DNA of 60,032 bases from Mycobacterium sp. 236(2023) (lineage in GTDB: Bacteria > Actinomycetota > Actinomycetes > Mycobacteriales > Mycobacteriaceae), in the NCBI RefSeq assembly GCF_029623955.1, contig NZ_JARSBP010000016.1:1-60032 (forward strand), written 5' to 3'. Within the stretch, counting starts at the first letter, position 1. Each line of letters opens with the position of its first letter. Below the pieces are notes generated by a model, which searched no databases, was not told the DNA's origin, and saw nothing but the letters and a program-made list of their open reading frames with translations. A program made the position numbers and the translations under genes. This document shows, in pieces, positions 17,125-26,136 of this stretch.

Positions 17125-18561
17125 CTACTGCGGCGCCTCGAAATGCGTCTCGGCGGGCTCGTGCTGCTCGGTTCGGCGGACGAAAAAAGCGAGCGCTACC
17201 AGCACGAGGCTGCAGGCGGCGGCTGCGGCAAAGGCGGGTCGGTAGTCGTCGGCATTAAGGCCCTCGAGGTCCCCCGAACCAGATGTGGCTACTGCCAGCA
17301 GGATTGATGTGGCGACGGCTTGGCCGACCTGTTGCAGTGCTGGTAGTGCCGTGGCCCCGTAGGAGGTTTGACGAGTGGAAATCGCGTTGAGGGCGTTGAT
17401 AATCAAGGGAGTGGAAGACAGAGTAGTACCGGTAGCGAAGATGACATCGAAAGCAACCACCAGTACCGGCGGGGAGTCGGCGTCCAGGGTCGCGTAAAGG
17501 GCGATGGCCAGCGTGATGAGCGACGTGCCAGTGACTACGAGCCATCGAGGTCCGAACCGGTCGTAAAGATCACCGGCGGGGCGGGCCAACAGGGCTGCCA
17601 CGACGGCTCCCGGGATCAGTGCGATGCCAGCGAACGACTCAGATTGCTGGAGGACATTTTGAATGTAGAACTGCAGAAGCGTGGCTGAGACGGCAATGTT
17701 GAGTGATACCTGAACGGTGAGAATGATTGCAGCTAAGCGGTATTGGGGCACGGCGAAAATTGACAGATCGAAAAGAGCAGCGTCGCGTCGCTGCGTTGCT
17801 CGTTGCCGCCAGATGAACGCGGAAAGGGCTGCAACGGCGACCGTCAGGACGATTGGCGCCGGGAGAAGGGCGGGTATCTCGTCGCTGCCGATGGTGGTGA
17901 ATCCATAGACCAGTCCGCCGATACCGACGCCCGCCAGGGCCAGGGATAAGGCGTCAAGGCCTGCGGCGGTCGTCGGGGCGTCGACGTGAAATGTGCGCCA
18001 ACCGACAATCAACACGGTGGCCGCCAGCGGTATGGCCACCAACGAGCACCAGCGCCATCCGAGCTGGTCGTTGAGCACGCCACCGATGCCTGGGCCCACG
18101 ATAAAGGCCACGCCGGTGACGACGCCGATAGTGCCGTATGTCCGTCCGCGGCGGTCTGCGCTGACCAGCAACCTTACAGTTGTCGACACGAGCGGAGCAG
18201 ACGCGGTAAACCCGACCTCGAAGACGAGTTTGCCTGTGATGAGCACCGCGACCGACGGCGCAAAGGCAACAATCGTGCTGCCCAGCAGTAACATTGCGGT
18301 GGCTGCTAGGAGCAGAGTCCGTGGTCCGTAGCGGGCCAGCAGCCAGCTCGTCGGAGGCAGGATTAATGCGCCTACGATGAGGGTGCTTGTCGCTAACCAC
18401 GGTTGAACGACTGGTGAAACGTCGAGGTCTGCGACTTGTGTGGGCAGCGTGGTCGTGGTCAATGCCAGCGCGAGGGAGACGGTGGCCGCTTGACCGGTCA
18501 GCGCCCATAGCGGACGTGGGATGCGGGCGAGTCGGGCGGCGACGCCTACGGCCCGAGTCAT
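17125..18561 (-). CDS. MFS transporter, drug:H+ antiporter (DHA2-like) exporter
   Basis: This 478-residue integral membrane protein has about 14 hydrophobic segments, as is typical for EmrB/QacA-type exporters. It has the motif A-like LLARYGPRTLLL between segments 2 and 3. The motif C-like GVAFIVGPGIGGVLNDQLGWRWC in segment 5 is the antiporter signature. It probably exports a drug or toxic organic compound by proton exchange. Its ATG overlaps the TGA of an upstream coding fragment (18558-18875) in an ATGA arrangement, suggesting it was once the second gene of a coupled operon. A MarR regulator lies further upstream on the opposite strand. Confidence 0.9.
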   Translation of the reverse strand: MTRAVGVAARLARIPRPLWALTGQAATVSLALALTTTTLPTQVADLDVSPVVQPWLATSTLIVGALILPPTSWLLARYGPRTLLLAATAMLLLGSTIVAFAPSVAVLITGKLVFEVGFTASAPLVSTTVRLLVSADRRGRTYGTIGVVTGVAFIVGPGIGGVLNDQLGWRWCSLVAIPLAATVLIVGWRTFHVDAPTTAAGLDALSLALAGVGIGGLVYGFTTIGSDEIPALLPAPIVLTVAVAALSAFIWRQRATQRRDAALFDLSIFAVPQYRLAAIILTVQVSLNIAVSATLLQFYIQNVLQQSESFAGIALIPGAVVAALLARPAGDLYDRFGPRWLVVTGTSLITLAIALYATLDADSPPVLVVAFDVIFATGTTLSSTPLIINALNAISTRQTSYGATALPALQQVGQAVATSILLAVATSGSGDLEGLNADDYRPAFAAAAACSLVLVALAFFVRRTEQHEPAETHFEAPQ

Positions 18562-18875
18562 GCGGAACCTGGCGGCGTCGCAACCTGATCATCCTCCGAC
18601 GGTGCGGCGCTTAGATAGTGCGGTAGTTCGACATCGCCTGACGGATGCACCCGCTGAGAGGTTGCCTGCCGCAGGGCGGCGACCACCCTACCCACGGGGC
18701 TGGCATTAAATCGGGTCCGGGTGTGGGCGATGCGAATGTCCAGACGACTTGGCGGTTGCGCTTTGCGCATGGCCTCAGCGGACACGAGGGGACTTGTAGC
18801 CACGACCTCGCGCATCAATGCTCGGTAGCGGCTTCGCGCGTTGGTCGCTGAAGCTGGTTGCAGCCAGCTCTCCGG
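18558..18875 (-). pseudogene. Unidentified truncated coding fragment coupled to MFS gene
   Basis: A minus-strand frame, open from 18875 and ending in a TGA that overlaps the MFS start codon, reads like real protein (for example ARSRYRALMREVV, then SRLDIRIAHTRTRFN). I see no membrane segment or recognisable motif. A TTG at 18818 is the only near-start codon and lacks a clear ribosome-binding site. It directly abuts the dienelactone hydrolase fragment at 18901-19077. It is therefore best read as the 3' part of a gene truncated by rearrangement. The family is not recognised. Confidence 0.35.
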
Positions 18876-18900
18876 CTAGCGCGCATACGCGCCAACGAGG

Positions 18901-19077
18901 CGGGGCTAACGTTTCAAATCCCGCGGGGGCCAAGCGGTCGACGGTTCGACGAACATCAGCGCTCTGGCTGCCGACGTTGTAGATCACGAGGACCCCGGGC
19001 CATGGCCCCTTCCCGCGGTGGGACTTCAGGTACCCACGTAGCGGGCGTCGATCACCGGAAACTATGACTTCAGGCAT
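18901..19077 (-). pseudogene. Dienelactone hydrolase N-terminal fragment
   Basis: Translation from the minus-strand ATG at 19077 gives 59 residues, of which 42 are identical to the N-terminus of the intact dienelactone hydrolase at 22387-23097 (shared PLRGYLK, GPWPGVLVI, RRTVDRLA). Homology stops abruptly after LAP. The catalytic cysteine, aspartate and histidine regions are absent, so it cannot be functional. It lies inverted relative to its parent. Together with the MBL remnant at 19930-20165 it forms a decayed mirror image of the neighbouring cluster. Confidence 0.8.
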
Positions 19078-19225
19078 GAGCGGCCTCGTGTGTCCAGGAC
19101 GGCAGGATCGCCGCCTGGTGGGTGTCCCAAACGGCGCTCGATATCTACGATCACCGAAAGTCATCCCATCGCCTGTAGCAGCCGTGCCCGTGCCTGCCGC
19201 AGGATCTTCGGCGGCGCCGATACGT

Positions 19226-19246
19226 AGTAACTCAGATGAAGTTACT
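19226..19246. promoter_or_regulatory. Inverted repeat upstream of MarR gene, probable operator
   Basis: An exact 7-bp inverted repeat, AGTAACT (19226-19232) and AGTTACT (19240-19246), has a 7-base spacer and lies about 70 bases upstream of the MarR start. The right arm runs into TTAATCAcAAAG, which reappears as TTAATCAaAAAG in the divergent promoter at 21050-21066. MarR proteins usually bind such sites in their own promoter, so autoregulation is likely by inference. Confidence 0.5.
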
Positions 19247-19314
19247 TAATCACAAAGGTACATAGCTGATACGCTGGTGTCGACCGGTTCGTCGAAGCTT
19301 CCAAGAGGGGATTC

Positions 19315-19881
19315 ATGCATACTGACGCCCAGTCGGCTCCGGTCCACACTGACATCAGCGCAGCGCGGCGTGAGCGGCACATCCGGGTGCTGGAACTACT
19401 GCGCGCCTACTCCGCCGACTACACCTACCTCAACCGCCACCTCGCAGCCTGGCTGGGCGTCCACACTGCCGACGCTGCCGCCTACGCGGAGATCTTGTAC
19501 GCCCAGGACCGAGGCGCGCCACTGACCCCGGCGCTGTTGGCTCGGCGCCTCGCCATGACCTCTGGCGCGACTACCTCGCTGCTCAATCGGCTGGAGGCCG
19601 CGGGATTGATTGTCCGCAGCCGTGAGAGTCAGGATCGACGCGTTGTGACGCTACGCAGCGACCCCGCTATCAAGCGTGAAGCCCCACGGTTCTTTGGGCC
19701 ACTGGGCCATCTCCTCGATGCCGTCCTCGCGGACTATTCCGAGGATTTTCTCGACGAGGTGGCAGGCGTGATCGATCGCTTGCACCACGGAATGGACCAT
19801 TTCATCACCCGTGCCGAGCATGAGATACCACCGAGGGAGACCTCCGAGGCCAGGGCCGCACGCTTCGCCCAGCCCGACTAA
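19315..19881 (+). CDS. MarR family transcriptional regulator
   Basis: This 188-residue protein has MarR architecture. Dimerisation helices flank a winged helix-turn-helix at about residues 55-110, containing LTPALLARRLAMTSGATTSLLNRLEAAGLI and the wing RESQDRRVV. MarR regulators are released from DNA by phenolic or aromatic ligands, which fits the neighbouring FAD monooxygenase and dienelactone hydrolase genes. The ATG at 19315 is preceded by AAGAGGGG. A palindromic probable operator lies about 70 bases upstream, and a similar sequence lies in the MBL/FMO divergent promoter. It sits between two decayed gene copies. Confidence 0.88.
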   Translation: MHTDAQSAPVHTDISAARRERHIRVLELLRAYSADYTYLNRHLAAWLGVHTADAAAYAEILYAQDRGAPLTPALLARRLAMTSGATTSLLNRLEAAGLIVRSRESQDRRVVTLRSDPAIKREAPRFFGPLGHLLDAVLADYSEDFLDEVAGVIDRLHHGMDHFITRAEHEIPPRETSEARAARFAQPD

Positions 19882-19929
19882 GGGCATTCACTACCTGATG
19901 GCCTCAACTACCCGCGCCACCATCCCGGG

Positions 19930-20165
19930 ATCGCCGCTCGCCGGTGGTTGCTGCGCACTAGCGTTAGCAATGCCGACCTATCGCGACAGCGGGGGCCGTA
20001 CTCGCCTCGTCAATCCTGGGATGACCGGCGAGCATCACCTCGATCCACCTCACCCATCGGTATCGCGACCACAGCGGCGCAGGCCCGGTCCTGGACGGAC
20101 GGCGCTGGTCACTCTCGCCACCGCTCTATGCGGCTCTCACAGACGAGTCGGAAGCCTGCGGGCGG
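19930..20165 (+). pseudogene. MBL-fold hydrolase remnant, frameshifted
   Basis: Read on the plus strand with frame changes, this stretch repeats the N-terminal half of the intact MBL-fold protein at 20236-20955. RTSVSNADL corresponds to PTTISNAYL. After a two-base deletion, RDSGGRTRLVNPGMTGEHH corresponds to RDDDGRVHVVDPGMPGDHH. After a further deletion of about 20 codons, LTHRYRDHSGA corresponds to LTHWHRDHSGA. One metal ligand histidine is replaced by tyrosine. It is opposite in orientation to the intact gene and clearly dead. Confidence 0.7.
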
Positions 20166-20235
20166 TGGTGTTCGCACCGTCTTCGCGGCCGGCGCGAAAC
20201 GGGCAAGGCAGACGCCTACGGCGCAGAATCGAGTC

Positions 20236-20955
20236 TCAACCAAGACCCGGGTGAACGGGTATGCCATGGCCAACGGCGATCGTCGTGCTACCAAGTTTCC
20301 GCACTCGGGTGAATTGTGCTGCGGCGCGCTTGTTATCGACGTTGAAGGGACCCGGCCGAAGTCCGCTTTGGGGGTCGTTTATCACGACGTCGCCGGTGAC
20401 GACTACGTTCAGGTGGGTCAGATGGATCGCGATGCTCCCGGCGGTGTGCCCTGCCACGTCGACCACAATTGCGCGTCCGCGGGAATCCACTGAGTCACCG
20501 TCCCCATAGGATCGCGCGTCGGGCAAACAGGGTGCTCGGATGGAATCGGGCTTGGCTGAGACGAGACCTTCGAATGCAGGTCTCTCGTCGTCGGTCAGGT
20601 CGGGGTACTGCGGCTCCTTTCGGCCTGAAAGCACTACGGCGTCAGCGCTTCCCGCCCAGACCGTCGCCCCCGTTGCGGCGGCCAGGTCTGCAGCGGCGCC
20701 GCTGTGATCACGATGCCAATGGGTGAGGACGATCGAGCTCGTGTGGTCTATCCGCAGGCCGGCGAGCGCGGCCATGGACAGAACCTTGTGGTGATCTCCG
20801 GGCATGCCGGGGTCCACCACATGCACTCGACCGTCGTCATCTCGCCAGAGGTAGGCGTTGCTGATGGTGGTCGGCACCCACCACAGACTCTGAGCGATCT
20901 CCCGCGGCGGGATTCCGGAGAATGCAGCGGAGCCCAGTGAATTGTTGGGGCACAT
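20236..20955 (-). CDS. MBL-fold metallo-hydrolase
   Basis: This is a 239-residue metallo-beta-lactamase-fold hydrolase. It shows the metal-binding motif HWHRDH (H79, H81, D83, H84), a later conserved histidine in VAGHTAGSI, the aspartate of VTGDVVI and a terminal VGHG histidine. The start chosen is ATG 20955, which has AAGGCGAG upstream; the longer frame to 21045 reads into the promoter. Members of the glyoxalase II/lactonase-like group hydrolyse thioesters, lactones or related substrates. It is divergent from the FAD monooxygenase and dienelactone hydrolase genes and may act on a product of that pathway. The substrate is unknown. Confidence 0.85.
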   Translation of the reverse strand: MCPNNSLGSAAFSGIPPREIAQSLWWVPTTISNAYLWRDDDGRVHVVDPGMPGDHHKVLSMAALAGLRIDHTSSIVLTHWHRDHSGAAADLAAATGATVWAGSADAVVLSGRKEPQYPDLTDDERPAFEGLVSAKPDSIRAPCLPDARSYGDGDSVDSRGRAIVVDVAGHTAGSIAIHLTHLNVVVTGDVVINDPQSGLRPGPFNVDNKRAAAQFTRVRKLGSTTIAVGHGIPVHPGLG

Positions 20956-21047
20956 CCCTGCTCGCCTTTCGTGGAACGGGTGGTCGAAGGACGGTTGGCG
21001 ATTCAGCGTCGCACCCGAGGACGAGGCTCGACAGAATCTTACCAAGA

Positions 21048-21074
21048 CGGTAACTTAATCAAAAAGTAATTTCA
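21048..21074. promoter_or_regulatory. Probable MarR site in MBL/FMO divergent promoter
   Basis: An AT-rich patch with GGTAACTTAATCA followed by AAAAGTAATTTC lies between the divergent MBL and monooxygenase genes. The core TAATCA-AAAG and the GTwACTT half-site match the MarR-promoter repeat at 19240-19256. The arms GTAACTT and AAGTAAT form an imperfect palindrome. Shared control by the 19315 MarR protein is inferred. Confidence 0.4.
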
Positions 21075-21184
21075 TATAAGAGCTTGTTCTGGAGCCGGCA
21101 TGGCGGGTCGAGGGATGCAGTCAGGCGGCCAAATCCGGCTAACTGCAGAGGTTTTGACGCCAACGCCCCCGTCCTGGAGGAACG

Positions 21185-22384
21185 ATGACAACGAAACTCA
21201 ATATCCTCGTCTCGGGCGCCAGTATCGCCGGTCCCGCTGCCGCGTACTGGTTGCAGCGCACCGGCCACTCGGTCACGCTCATCGAACGCAGCCACGAACT
21301 CCGCCAGGCCGGACAGAACGTCGACGTGCGCGGCACTGGCCGCGAAGTGCTGCGTCGGATGAACGTCGAGAAGGAGGTGCTGTCGCGCAACACCGGCGAA
21401 ACAGGTACCCGCTTCATCGACGATCACGGTCGCACGCTGTGGGAGATTCCTGCTGGCACGTCCGACAGTGACGGCCCAACCGGCCAAGCGGAGATTCTGC
21501 GCGGCGAACTCTCGAAGATTCTCGTGGACGCCCTTCCGGACACAGTCACGCTGCGGTTCGGGCAGCGCATCACTGGTCTCGAGCAAGACGACACGGGGGT
21601 CGATGTCACCATCAATGACGACGTCCACGAACGATACGACCTTGTCGTCGTTGCCGAAGGCACCCGCTCCTTCACCCGCACAATGATTTTCGGCGACGTC
21701 CCCACCAAGCCTCTCGGGTTGTACACCGCTTTCGGGACCATTCCGCTTGCTGAGGACGACAACCGATACTGGAACTGGTACAACGCGATCGGCGGACGAT
21801 CCATCACTATTCGACCAGACAACAAGGGCACCACCCGTGTTGCGCTGTCATTCCTGTCGCCGTCCAAGGGTTACGAAGATCTCCCCAAGGATGAACAGAA
21901 GCGGCTGCTGATCGACACGTACTCAGACGTCGGGTGGAAGGCGCCGCGAATTCTGCGCGAGCTCGCAGACACCGATGAACTCTACGTCGACAACCTGACT
22001 CAAGTCTTCGCGCCCACCTACGGCAAGGGCGCAGCGGTACTCCTCGGCGACGCGGCCTGGTGCGCCACACCGCTCAGTGGCCTGGGAACCACCCTTGCCC
22101 TCACCGGGGCCTACGTCCTGGCCGGCGAACTGGCCCGGAACAGCACGATAGGGGCAGCGCTACACCGATACCAGGAGCAGATGTCGGTATTCGTCGAGAA
22201 GGCCCGCAAGCTTCCTCCCGGCGGACCCCGGCTGGCACACCCGATGACCCGCTGGGGGCTCACCGCCTTCAGGACTGCGTTACGCATCGCGGGATCGCGA
22301 CCCGCTCGCGCTCTCAGTGGCAAGCTCCCGTCTCCCCCGTCCAAATCCGAAGACCTTCCGAGCTATCCCGAATTGCGGGTCTGA
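21185..22384 (+). CDS. FAD-dependent monooxygenase (TetX/PHBH-like)
   Basis: This 399-residue flavoprotein monooxygenase has the dinucleotide-binding fold GASIAGPAAAYWL (about residues 11-23) and a first-strand-end glutamate (LIER). It also has the mid-protein VVVAEGTRSFTR segment corresponding to the DG motif (here EG) and the second FAD motif GDAAWCATPLSGLG at about 289. It would hydroxylate an aromatic or polyketide-like substrate using NAD(P)H and oxygen; TetX-like inactivation of a xenobiotic is also possible. The ATG has GGAGGA upstream. The dienelactone hydrolase gene follows after two bases, forming an operon. A MarR-like site lies in the promoter. Confidence 0.88.
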   Translation: MTTKLNILVSGASIAGPAAAYWLQRTGHSVTLIERSHELRQAGQNVDVRGTGREVLRRMNVEKEVLSRNTGETGTRFIDDHGRTLWEIPAGTSDSDGPTGQAEILRGELSKILVDALPDTVTLRFGQRITGLEQDDTGVDVTINDDVHERYDLVVVAEGTRSFTRTMIFGDVPTKPLGLYTAFGTIPLAEDDNRYWNWYNAIGGRSITIRPDNKGTTRVALSFLSPSKGYEDLPKDEQKRLLIDTYSDVGWKAPRILRELADTDELYVDNLTQVFAPTYGKGAAVLLGDAAWCATPLSGLGTTLALTGAYVLAGELARNSTIGAALHRYQEQMSVFVEKARKLPPGGPRLAHPMTRWGLTAFRTALRIAGSRPARALSGKLPSPPSKSEDLPSYPELRV

Positions 22385-22386
22385 AC

Positions 22387-23097
22387 ATGCCCGACCTCAC
22401 CATCTCCAATGACCGCCACCCCCTCAGGGGCTACCTGAAGTACCCGCGCGGCGATGGCCCCTGGCCCGGCGTTCTCGTCATTCACGACGTCGGCGGACTC
22501 AGTGCCGACATCCGCCGGACGGTGGACCGTCTCGCGGCGGCCGGTTTCGTCGCTCTCGCCCCCAACCTCTATCGCCCCGGTGCGCGGTTGAGGTGCGTCG
22601 TGTCGATGTCGCGAGCGATGAGAACCGGTGCAGGCCCTACCATCGACGACCTGCTGGCTGCGCGCGACTACCTCGCCGCCGATCCACTCTGCACTGGAAA
22701 GGTGGCGTCGGTCGGCTTCTGCCTCGGCGGCGGCTTTTGTCTACTGCTTGCTCCCAGTGGCCACTTCGACGCGGCCGCGCCGAACTATGGCAACTGGCCA
22801 CCTAACGCCGACGCGCTCGCGCACAGTTGCCCGGTCGTCGCCAGTTACGGCTCCCTCGACAAGGCGCTTCAGGGTGACGCAGGTCGGCTCGCGGAAAAAC
22901 TGGAGCAGGGCAACGTGCCCCACGACATCAAGGAGTACCCGAACGTCGGCCACTCGTTCATGAACGATTGGCGCGAGGCTCCCCTGCGGCTGCGTGTCTT
23001 CGAGTGGACAGACACCTTCAAGTACGCCGAAACCGAGGCCGAAGATGCCTGGGAACGAATCATCACCTTCTTTGACGAACATCTCAGCGACACGTGA
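22387..23097 (+). CDS. Dienelactone hydrolase family protein
   Basis: This is a 236-residue alpha/beta hydrolase of the dienelactone hydrolase family. The cysteine nucleophile lies in GFCLGGG (C112), the acid is probably D158 in YGSLD, and the histidine is H189 in VGHSFMND. The family hydrolyses dienelactones in catechol breakdown and related lactones or esters. The start is ATG 22387, two bases after the monooxygenase stop; a much longer open frame upstream is a shadow. Residues 61-85 look unusually basic and may be diverged. A decayed N-terminal copy in opposite orientation lies at 18901-19077. Confidence 0.88.
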   Translation: MPDLTISNDRHPLRGYLKYPRGDGPWPGVLVIHDVGGLSADIRRTVDRLAAAGFVALAPNLYRPGARLRCVVSMSRAMRTGAGPTIDDLLAARDYLAADPLCTGKVASVGFCLGGGFCLLLAPSGHFDAAAPNYGNWPPNADALAHSCPVVASYGSLDKALQGDAGRLAEKLEQGNVPHDIKEYPNVGHSFMNDWREAPLRLRVFEWTDTFKYAETEAEDAWERIITFFDEHLSDT

Positions 23098-23319
23098 TGA
23101 CGACGATCAGAAGGCAATCTCCCCGCGCCGGCCCCAGGCGCGGAGGCCTTCGGTGTCCGGCAATCCGCCGACATCGCAACGGCGAAAAAGACGCAGCCGA
23201 CACCTTGATATGGGCCTGTCATCTCCAGCCTTACCTCAGCCACGTTCCTCATGCTGCTTAACGAGACGATGCTGTCCGTAGGGCTTGACAACGTCATCCG
23301 CGAACTGGACCTCACCGCG

Positions 23320-23655
23320 TCATCGGCTCAATGGGCTCACTCTGGTCAAGATCGCAAGAGACTTTGTGTCGTCGTCCATCCGGGTCGGCAGCGATTGCCA
23401 CGCTGGTGCCGACGGGGCCATTCGACTCCCCCGGACCGCGACGACGCCTGTGAGCCGCATGGCTCGCAATTCGTCTTCCCAGCCCGGATCCGCTCCGGTG
23501 CCATAGATAAGCGCTGCTCGTTCCCCCGCCACCCAAGGATCATTCTCCGACGGCGCGCTTTTCGCGGTCGCGGGGTCACCGACGAGCGCCGTCACCTCGC
23601 CGTCGTCCCCGACGGCTGCGAGGTTCTGTCGCCGTTCGCGACCTACGTCGGCCAT
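23320..23655 (-). pseudogene. Phd/YefM-type antitoxin-like remnant
   Basis: The N-terminus, MADVGRERRQN, resembles the start of Phd/VapB-type antitoxins (typically xxVRELRQN), and a GEVTALVGD segment resembles the following beta strand. Expected residues between them are missing, and no recognisable toxin follows. The 111-residue frame is open, so it could still be translated. A Shine-Dalgarno-like TAGGAGAAT precedes the ATG. Its start region is repeated at 26137-26189. I read it as the degenerate leftover of a toxin-antitoxin locus; a small functional unknown gene is the alternative. Confidence 0.35.
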
Positions 23656-23671
23656 CGCGCCATTCTCCTAC
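23622..23671. repeat. Direct repeat, left copy (antitoxin start region)
   Basis: About 50 bases carry a ribosome-binding site, start codon and first codons of a Phd-like antitoxin, read on the minus strand. They recur with a 3-base indel and a few substitutions at 26137-26189. The two copies flank the 764-aa gene. Confidence 0.65.
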
Positions 23672-23801
23672 CGATGTCGACCGGGATCCACCCCGGTCGC
23701 GTCGCGCGTCGAACCAGCTCGGCAAACTGCTGCGATGACCCCACTCTCAGGTCGGGTATTTTGACCTCGGACGTCAGGCAAACCAACCGTGGGGGTGACT
23801 G

Positions 23802-26096
23802 TTGTCGTTGACGCTGGCTGACCTGGACCGCTGGGATCCTGGCGCGATCCACAGTGTCTTTCAGGCGGCGATCGATCGGGCCAACGGGGCTCGCAGCGCA
23901 GCGACCGGGATCGGCGATGTCCTGGCCACGACGCCCTGGGAGGGCAAGGCACGCGAGGCCGCCGACGCTGCGGCCGGCCGGATACGGACCGACCTGCTTG
24001 ACCACGCTGAGGAGTGCGACGGGGTGGCCCGCGCCGCCCAGACCGCCGAGCGGCAGGTCTCCGAGATCAAGGCGGATTGGACGAAGATCCAGCGGATGGC
24101 CGACCGGTGGGGCATCACCATCAACGTCGAATCGGGCGAGATTTCCTACCTGCCGCCGGCCACCGAGGAGGACCGGGCGGAGATGGAACGCCGGGTCGAC
24201 ATCCTCGAGGCGGAGATCACCGATCTGATGGTCCGCGCCAACGATGCCGATGAGAATCTTGCCGCCGGCATCCGGCTGGCCACGGGTACCGGCACCCTGG
24301 AGGAGCTCAACGCCGAGCTCGCCGATGACCCCTCGCCGCTGGATGAGGAGCAGGGCAACGCCGACGCTCAGGACCTGCTGGAGGACGGTCAGCTCTCCCC
24401 CGAAGCCCAGGCCCGACTCGACCAGGCGACCACGCTGGCGCCCGACCAGCAGGCCGCCTTGGAGCGCGGCGATCTGGTGCTACCACCCGATCAGATGGCG
24501 TACTTGACGTCCATGTCGCGCGGACTGGATCCCAAGACCACCGAGGAGATCCGCGCCTACACCCGCGCCCAGGGCGGCGGTGCTCTCACCGATGCGATGC
24601 GCCTGGCCACCAATCCGCACGTGTCGGCGCCCAACGGACAGCGCGGCGGCCTCGGGAACGCTCCGAAAGCGTTGCGTGACATCGTCAACGACCCGACATT
24701 GCGGGTGCCGCAGAGCACCTGGGAGCAGTTGGTGCAGAGCGGCGGCCACGGCTTCGACCCGCGAAACCTGTTCTCGCACTGGGACGGGATGAAGGACATG
24801 GCCGCGATCCTGGGCCACGGAGACCAAGCCCTGATGCGCGGCAGCGCACTCGATGTCGGCATGCTGGACAAGTCCGAGGAGGCGCTGCAGCTGATGCGCA
24901 CCGGCGTCTGGTCGGACGCCACGCCATTTCACGATCCGATGACCACCGACATCCAGTCGATGATCACCGCCTCCGGGCGGGACCCGGTCGCCGTGCACGA
25001 CGCCGTCGTGTCTTCCTATGACGATCAGGGCCGCCCGGTGTTCGACAACCAGTTCGTGGAAAACCTGATGACACAACGCTGGACCGACGGCGGCACCGCC
25101 CTGTCGAATATGCTCACCGGCGTCCCAGATGTGGCGAACATGACCGACCCGTCTGACCCCACCCAGCGTGCCGCCGCCACCCGTGCCGGGGAGACCGTCA
25201 ACGCGTTCGCGCAGTTCGCCGGCAACAATCCCGACAAGCTGCTCAACATCCCTGGCACCGACAATCTTTCGATGGGACAGGTCAGCCCAGACTTCACGCG
25301 CGCGATGGCCCAGGCGACGGTGCCCTACCTCGACGACATGATGGACAACAAGCTTGATTACACCGCCGGGTTTCGTCCGCTCGCCGAGTTCAGTACCGAC
25401 CCCGCTATCCAGTCCTATATCGACGACCCGGCGATGAAAGCCACCCGCAACCTCTTCGGCGTCCTAGGAACTGACGACTTCGCGGCGAACACCCTCAACA
25501 GCAACGCCTACTCCCTGATCAACGACTACCAGGACTCCTATGTGCGCTCCATCGCTGACGCTGCGCGCATCCCGAACACCGATGACTTGCAAGCGTCCGG
25601 CGCATTGCGGGGGGTGATCGACACCGGTGCCAACATCGCCGCCAACGATGTCATCTCCGACAAGAACGACGCCGCTCAGCAGGCATTCGAGAATAAGAAG
25701 TTCTGGTACGACGCCGCTCAGAAGCTGCCGGTGTGGGGTGACATCGTCGACAAGGTCGGCCAAGTCCCGGGCGCCGACGATGTGCTGCAGGACATCATTA
25801 TCGGGAAGTCGCCGGTACCCGTCGACGCCACGTCGGTGGCGAAGCTCAGCGAGGATATCCCCCGGCACGTCCTGGCGAATAAGTTCTTGCAATTGGGTGT
25901 CGGTGATACCAGCCTTCTCGATGGCGTGCGCGCCGACAACGGTCAGATCTTCCCGCTCGGGGGGACCGATGTGCCGTCGAGCAGTATCACCAGTGCCGTT
26001 GACGCCTACCTCGACAGCATGGGATTAAAGACCAACACCGGCTTCGACAAGTACGAGGGCGCCTACGACAGAGTCATTGAAGGCCAAAACCGGTAG
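23802..26096 (+). CDS. WXG100-like large secreted or surface protein, mycobacterial TPR-region family
   Basis: This is a 764-residue acidic protein. The N-terminal 100 residues are helical with a PWEG turn (about residue 45), resembling the WXG100/ESX-substrate hairpin. A coiled-coil-prone Glu/Asp-rich segment follows (residues 95-165), then a long helical region without membrane segments or enzyme motifs. Mycobacteria carry similar long proteins annotated as TPR-repeat-region proteins; that resemblance is from memory, not a search. The likely start is TTG 23802, and no better in-frame start is visible. It is bracketed by direct repeats of an antitoxin gene start, suggesting insertion or duplication. 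A type VII secretion link is inferred. Confidence 0.7.
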   Translation: MSLTLADLDRWDPGAIHSVFQAAIDRANGARSAATGIGDVLATTPWEGKAREAADAAAGRIRTDLLDHAEECDGVARAAQTAERQVSEIKADWTKIQRMADRWGITINVESGEISYLPPATEEDRAEMERRVDILEAEITDLMVRANDADENLAAGIRLATGTGTLEELNAELADDPSPLDEEQGNADAQDLLEDGQLSPEAQARLDQATTLAPDQQAALERGDLVLPPDQMAYLTSMSRGLDPKTTEEIRAYTRAQGGGALTDAMRLATNPHVSAPNGQRGGLGNAPKALRDIVNDPTLRVPQSTWEQLVQSGGHGFDPRNLFSHWDGMKDMAAILGHGDQALMRGSALDVGMLDKSEEALQLMRTGVWSDATPFHDPMTTDIQSMITASGRDPVAVHDAVVSSYDDQGRPVFDNQFVENLMTQRWTDGGTALSNMLTGVPDVANMTDPSDPTQRAAATRAGETVNAFAQFAGNNPDKLLNIPGTDNLSMGQVSPDFTRAMAQATVPYLDDMMDNKLDYTAGFRPLAEFSTDPAIQSYIDDPAMKATRNLFGVLGTDDFAANTLNSNAYSLINDYQDSYVRSIADAARIPNTDDLQASGALRGVIDTGANIAANDVISDKNDAAQQAFENKKFWYDAAQKLPVWGDIVDKVGQVPGADDVLQDIIIGKSPVPVDATSVAKLSEDIPRHVLANKFLQLGVGDTSLLDGVRADNGQIFPLGGTDVPSSSITSAVDAYLDSMGLKTNTGFDKYEGAYDRVIEGQNR

Positions 26097-26136
26097 CGCG
26101 GTAGCGATGTTCTCGGCACCCGCACGACGGGTAAGG

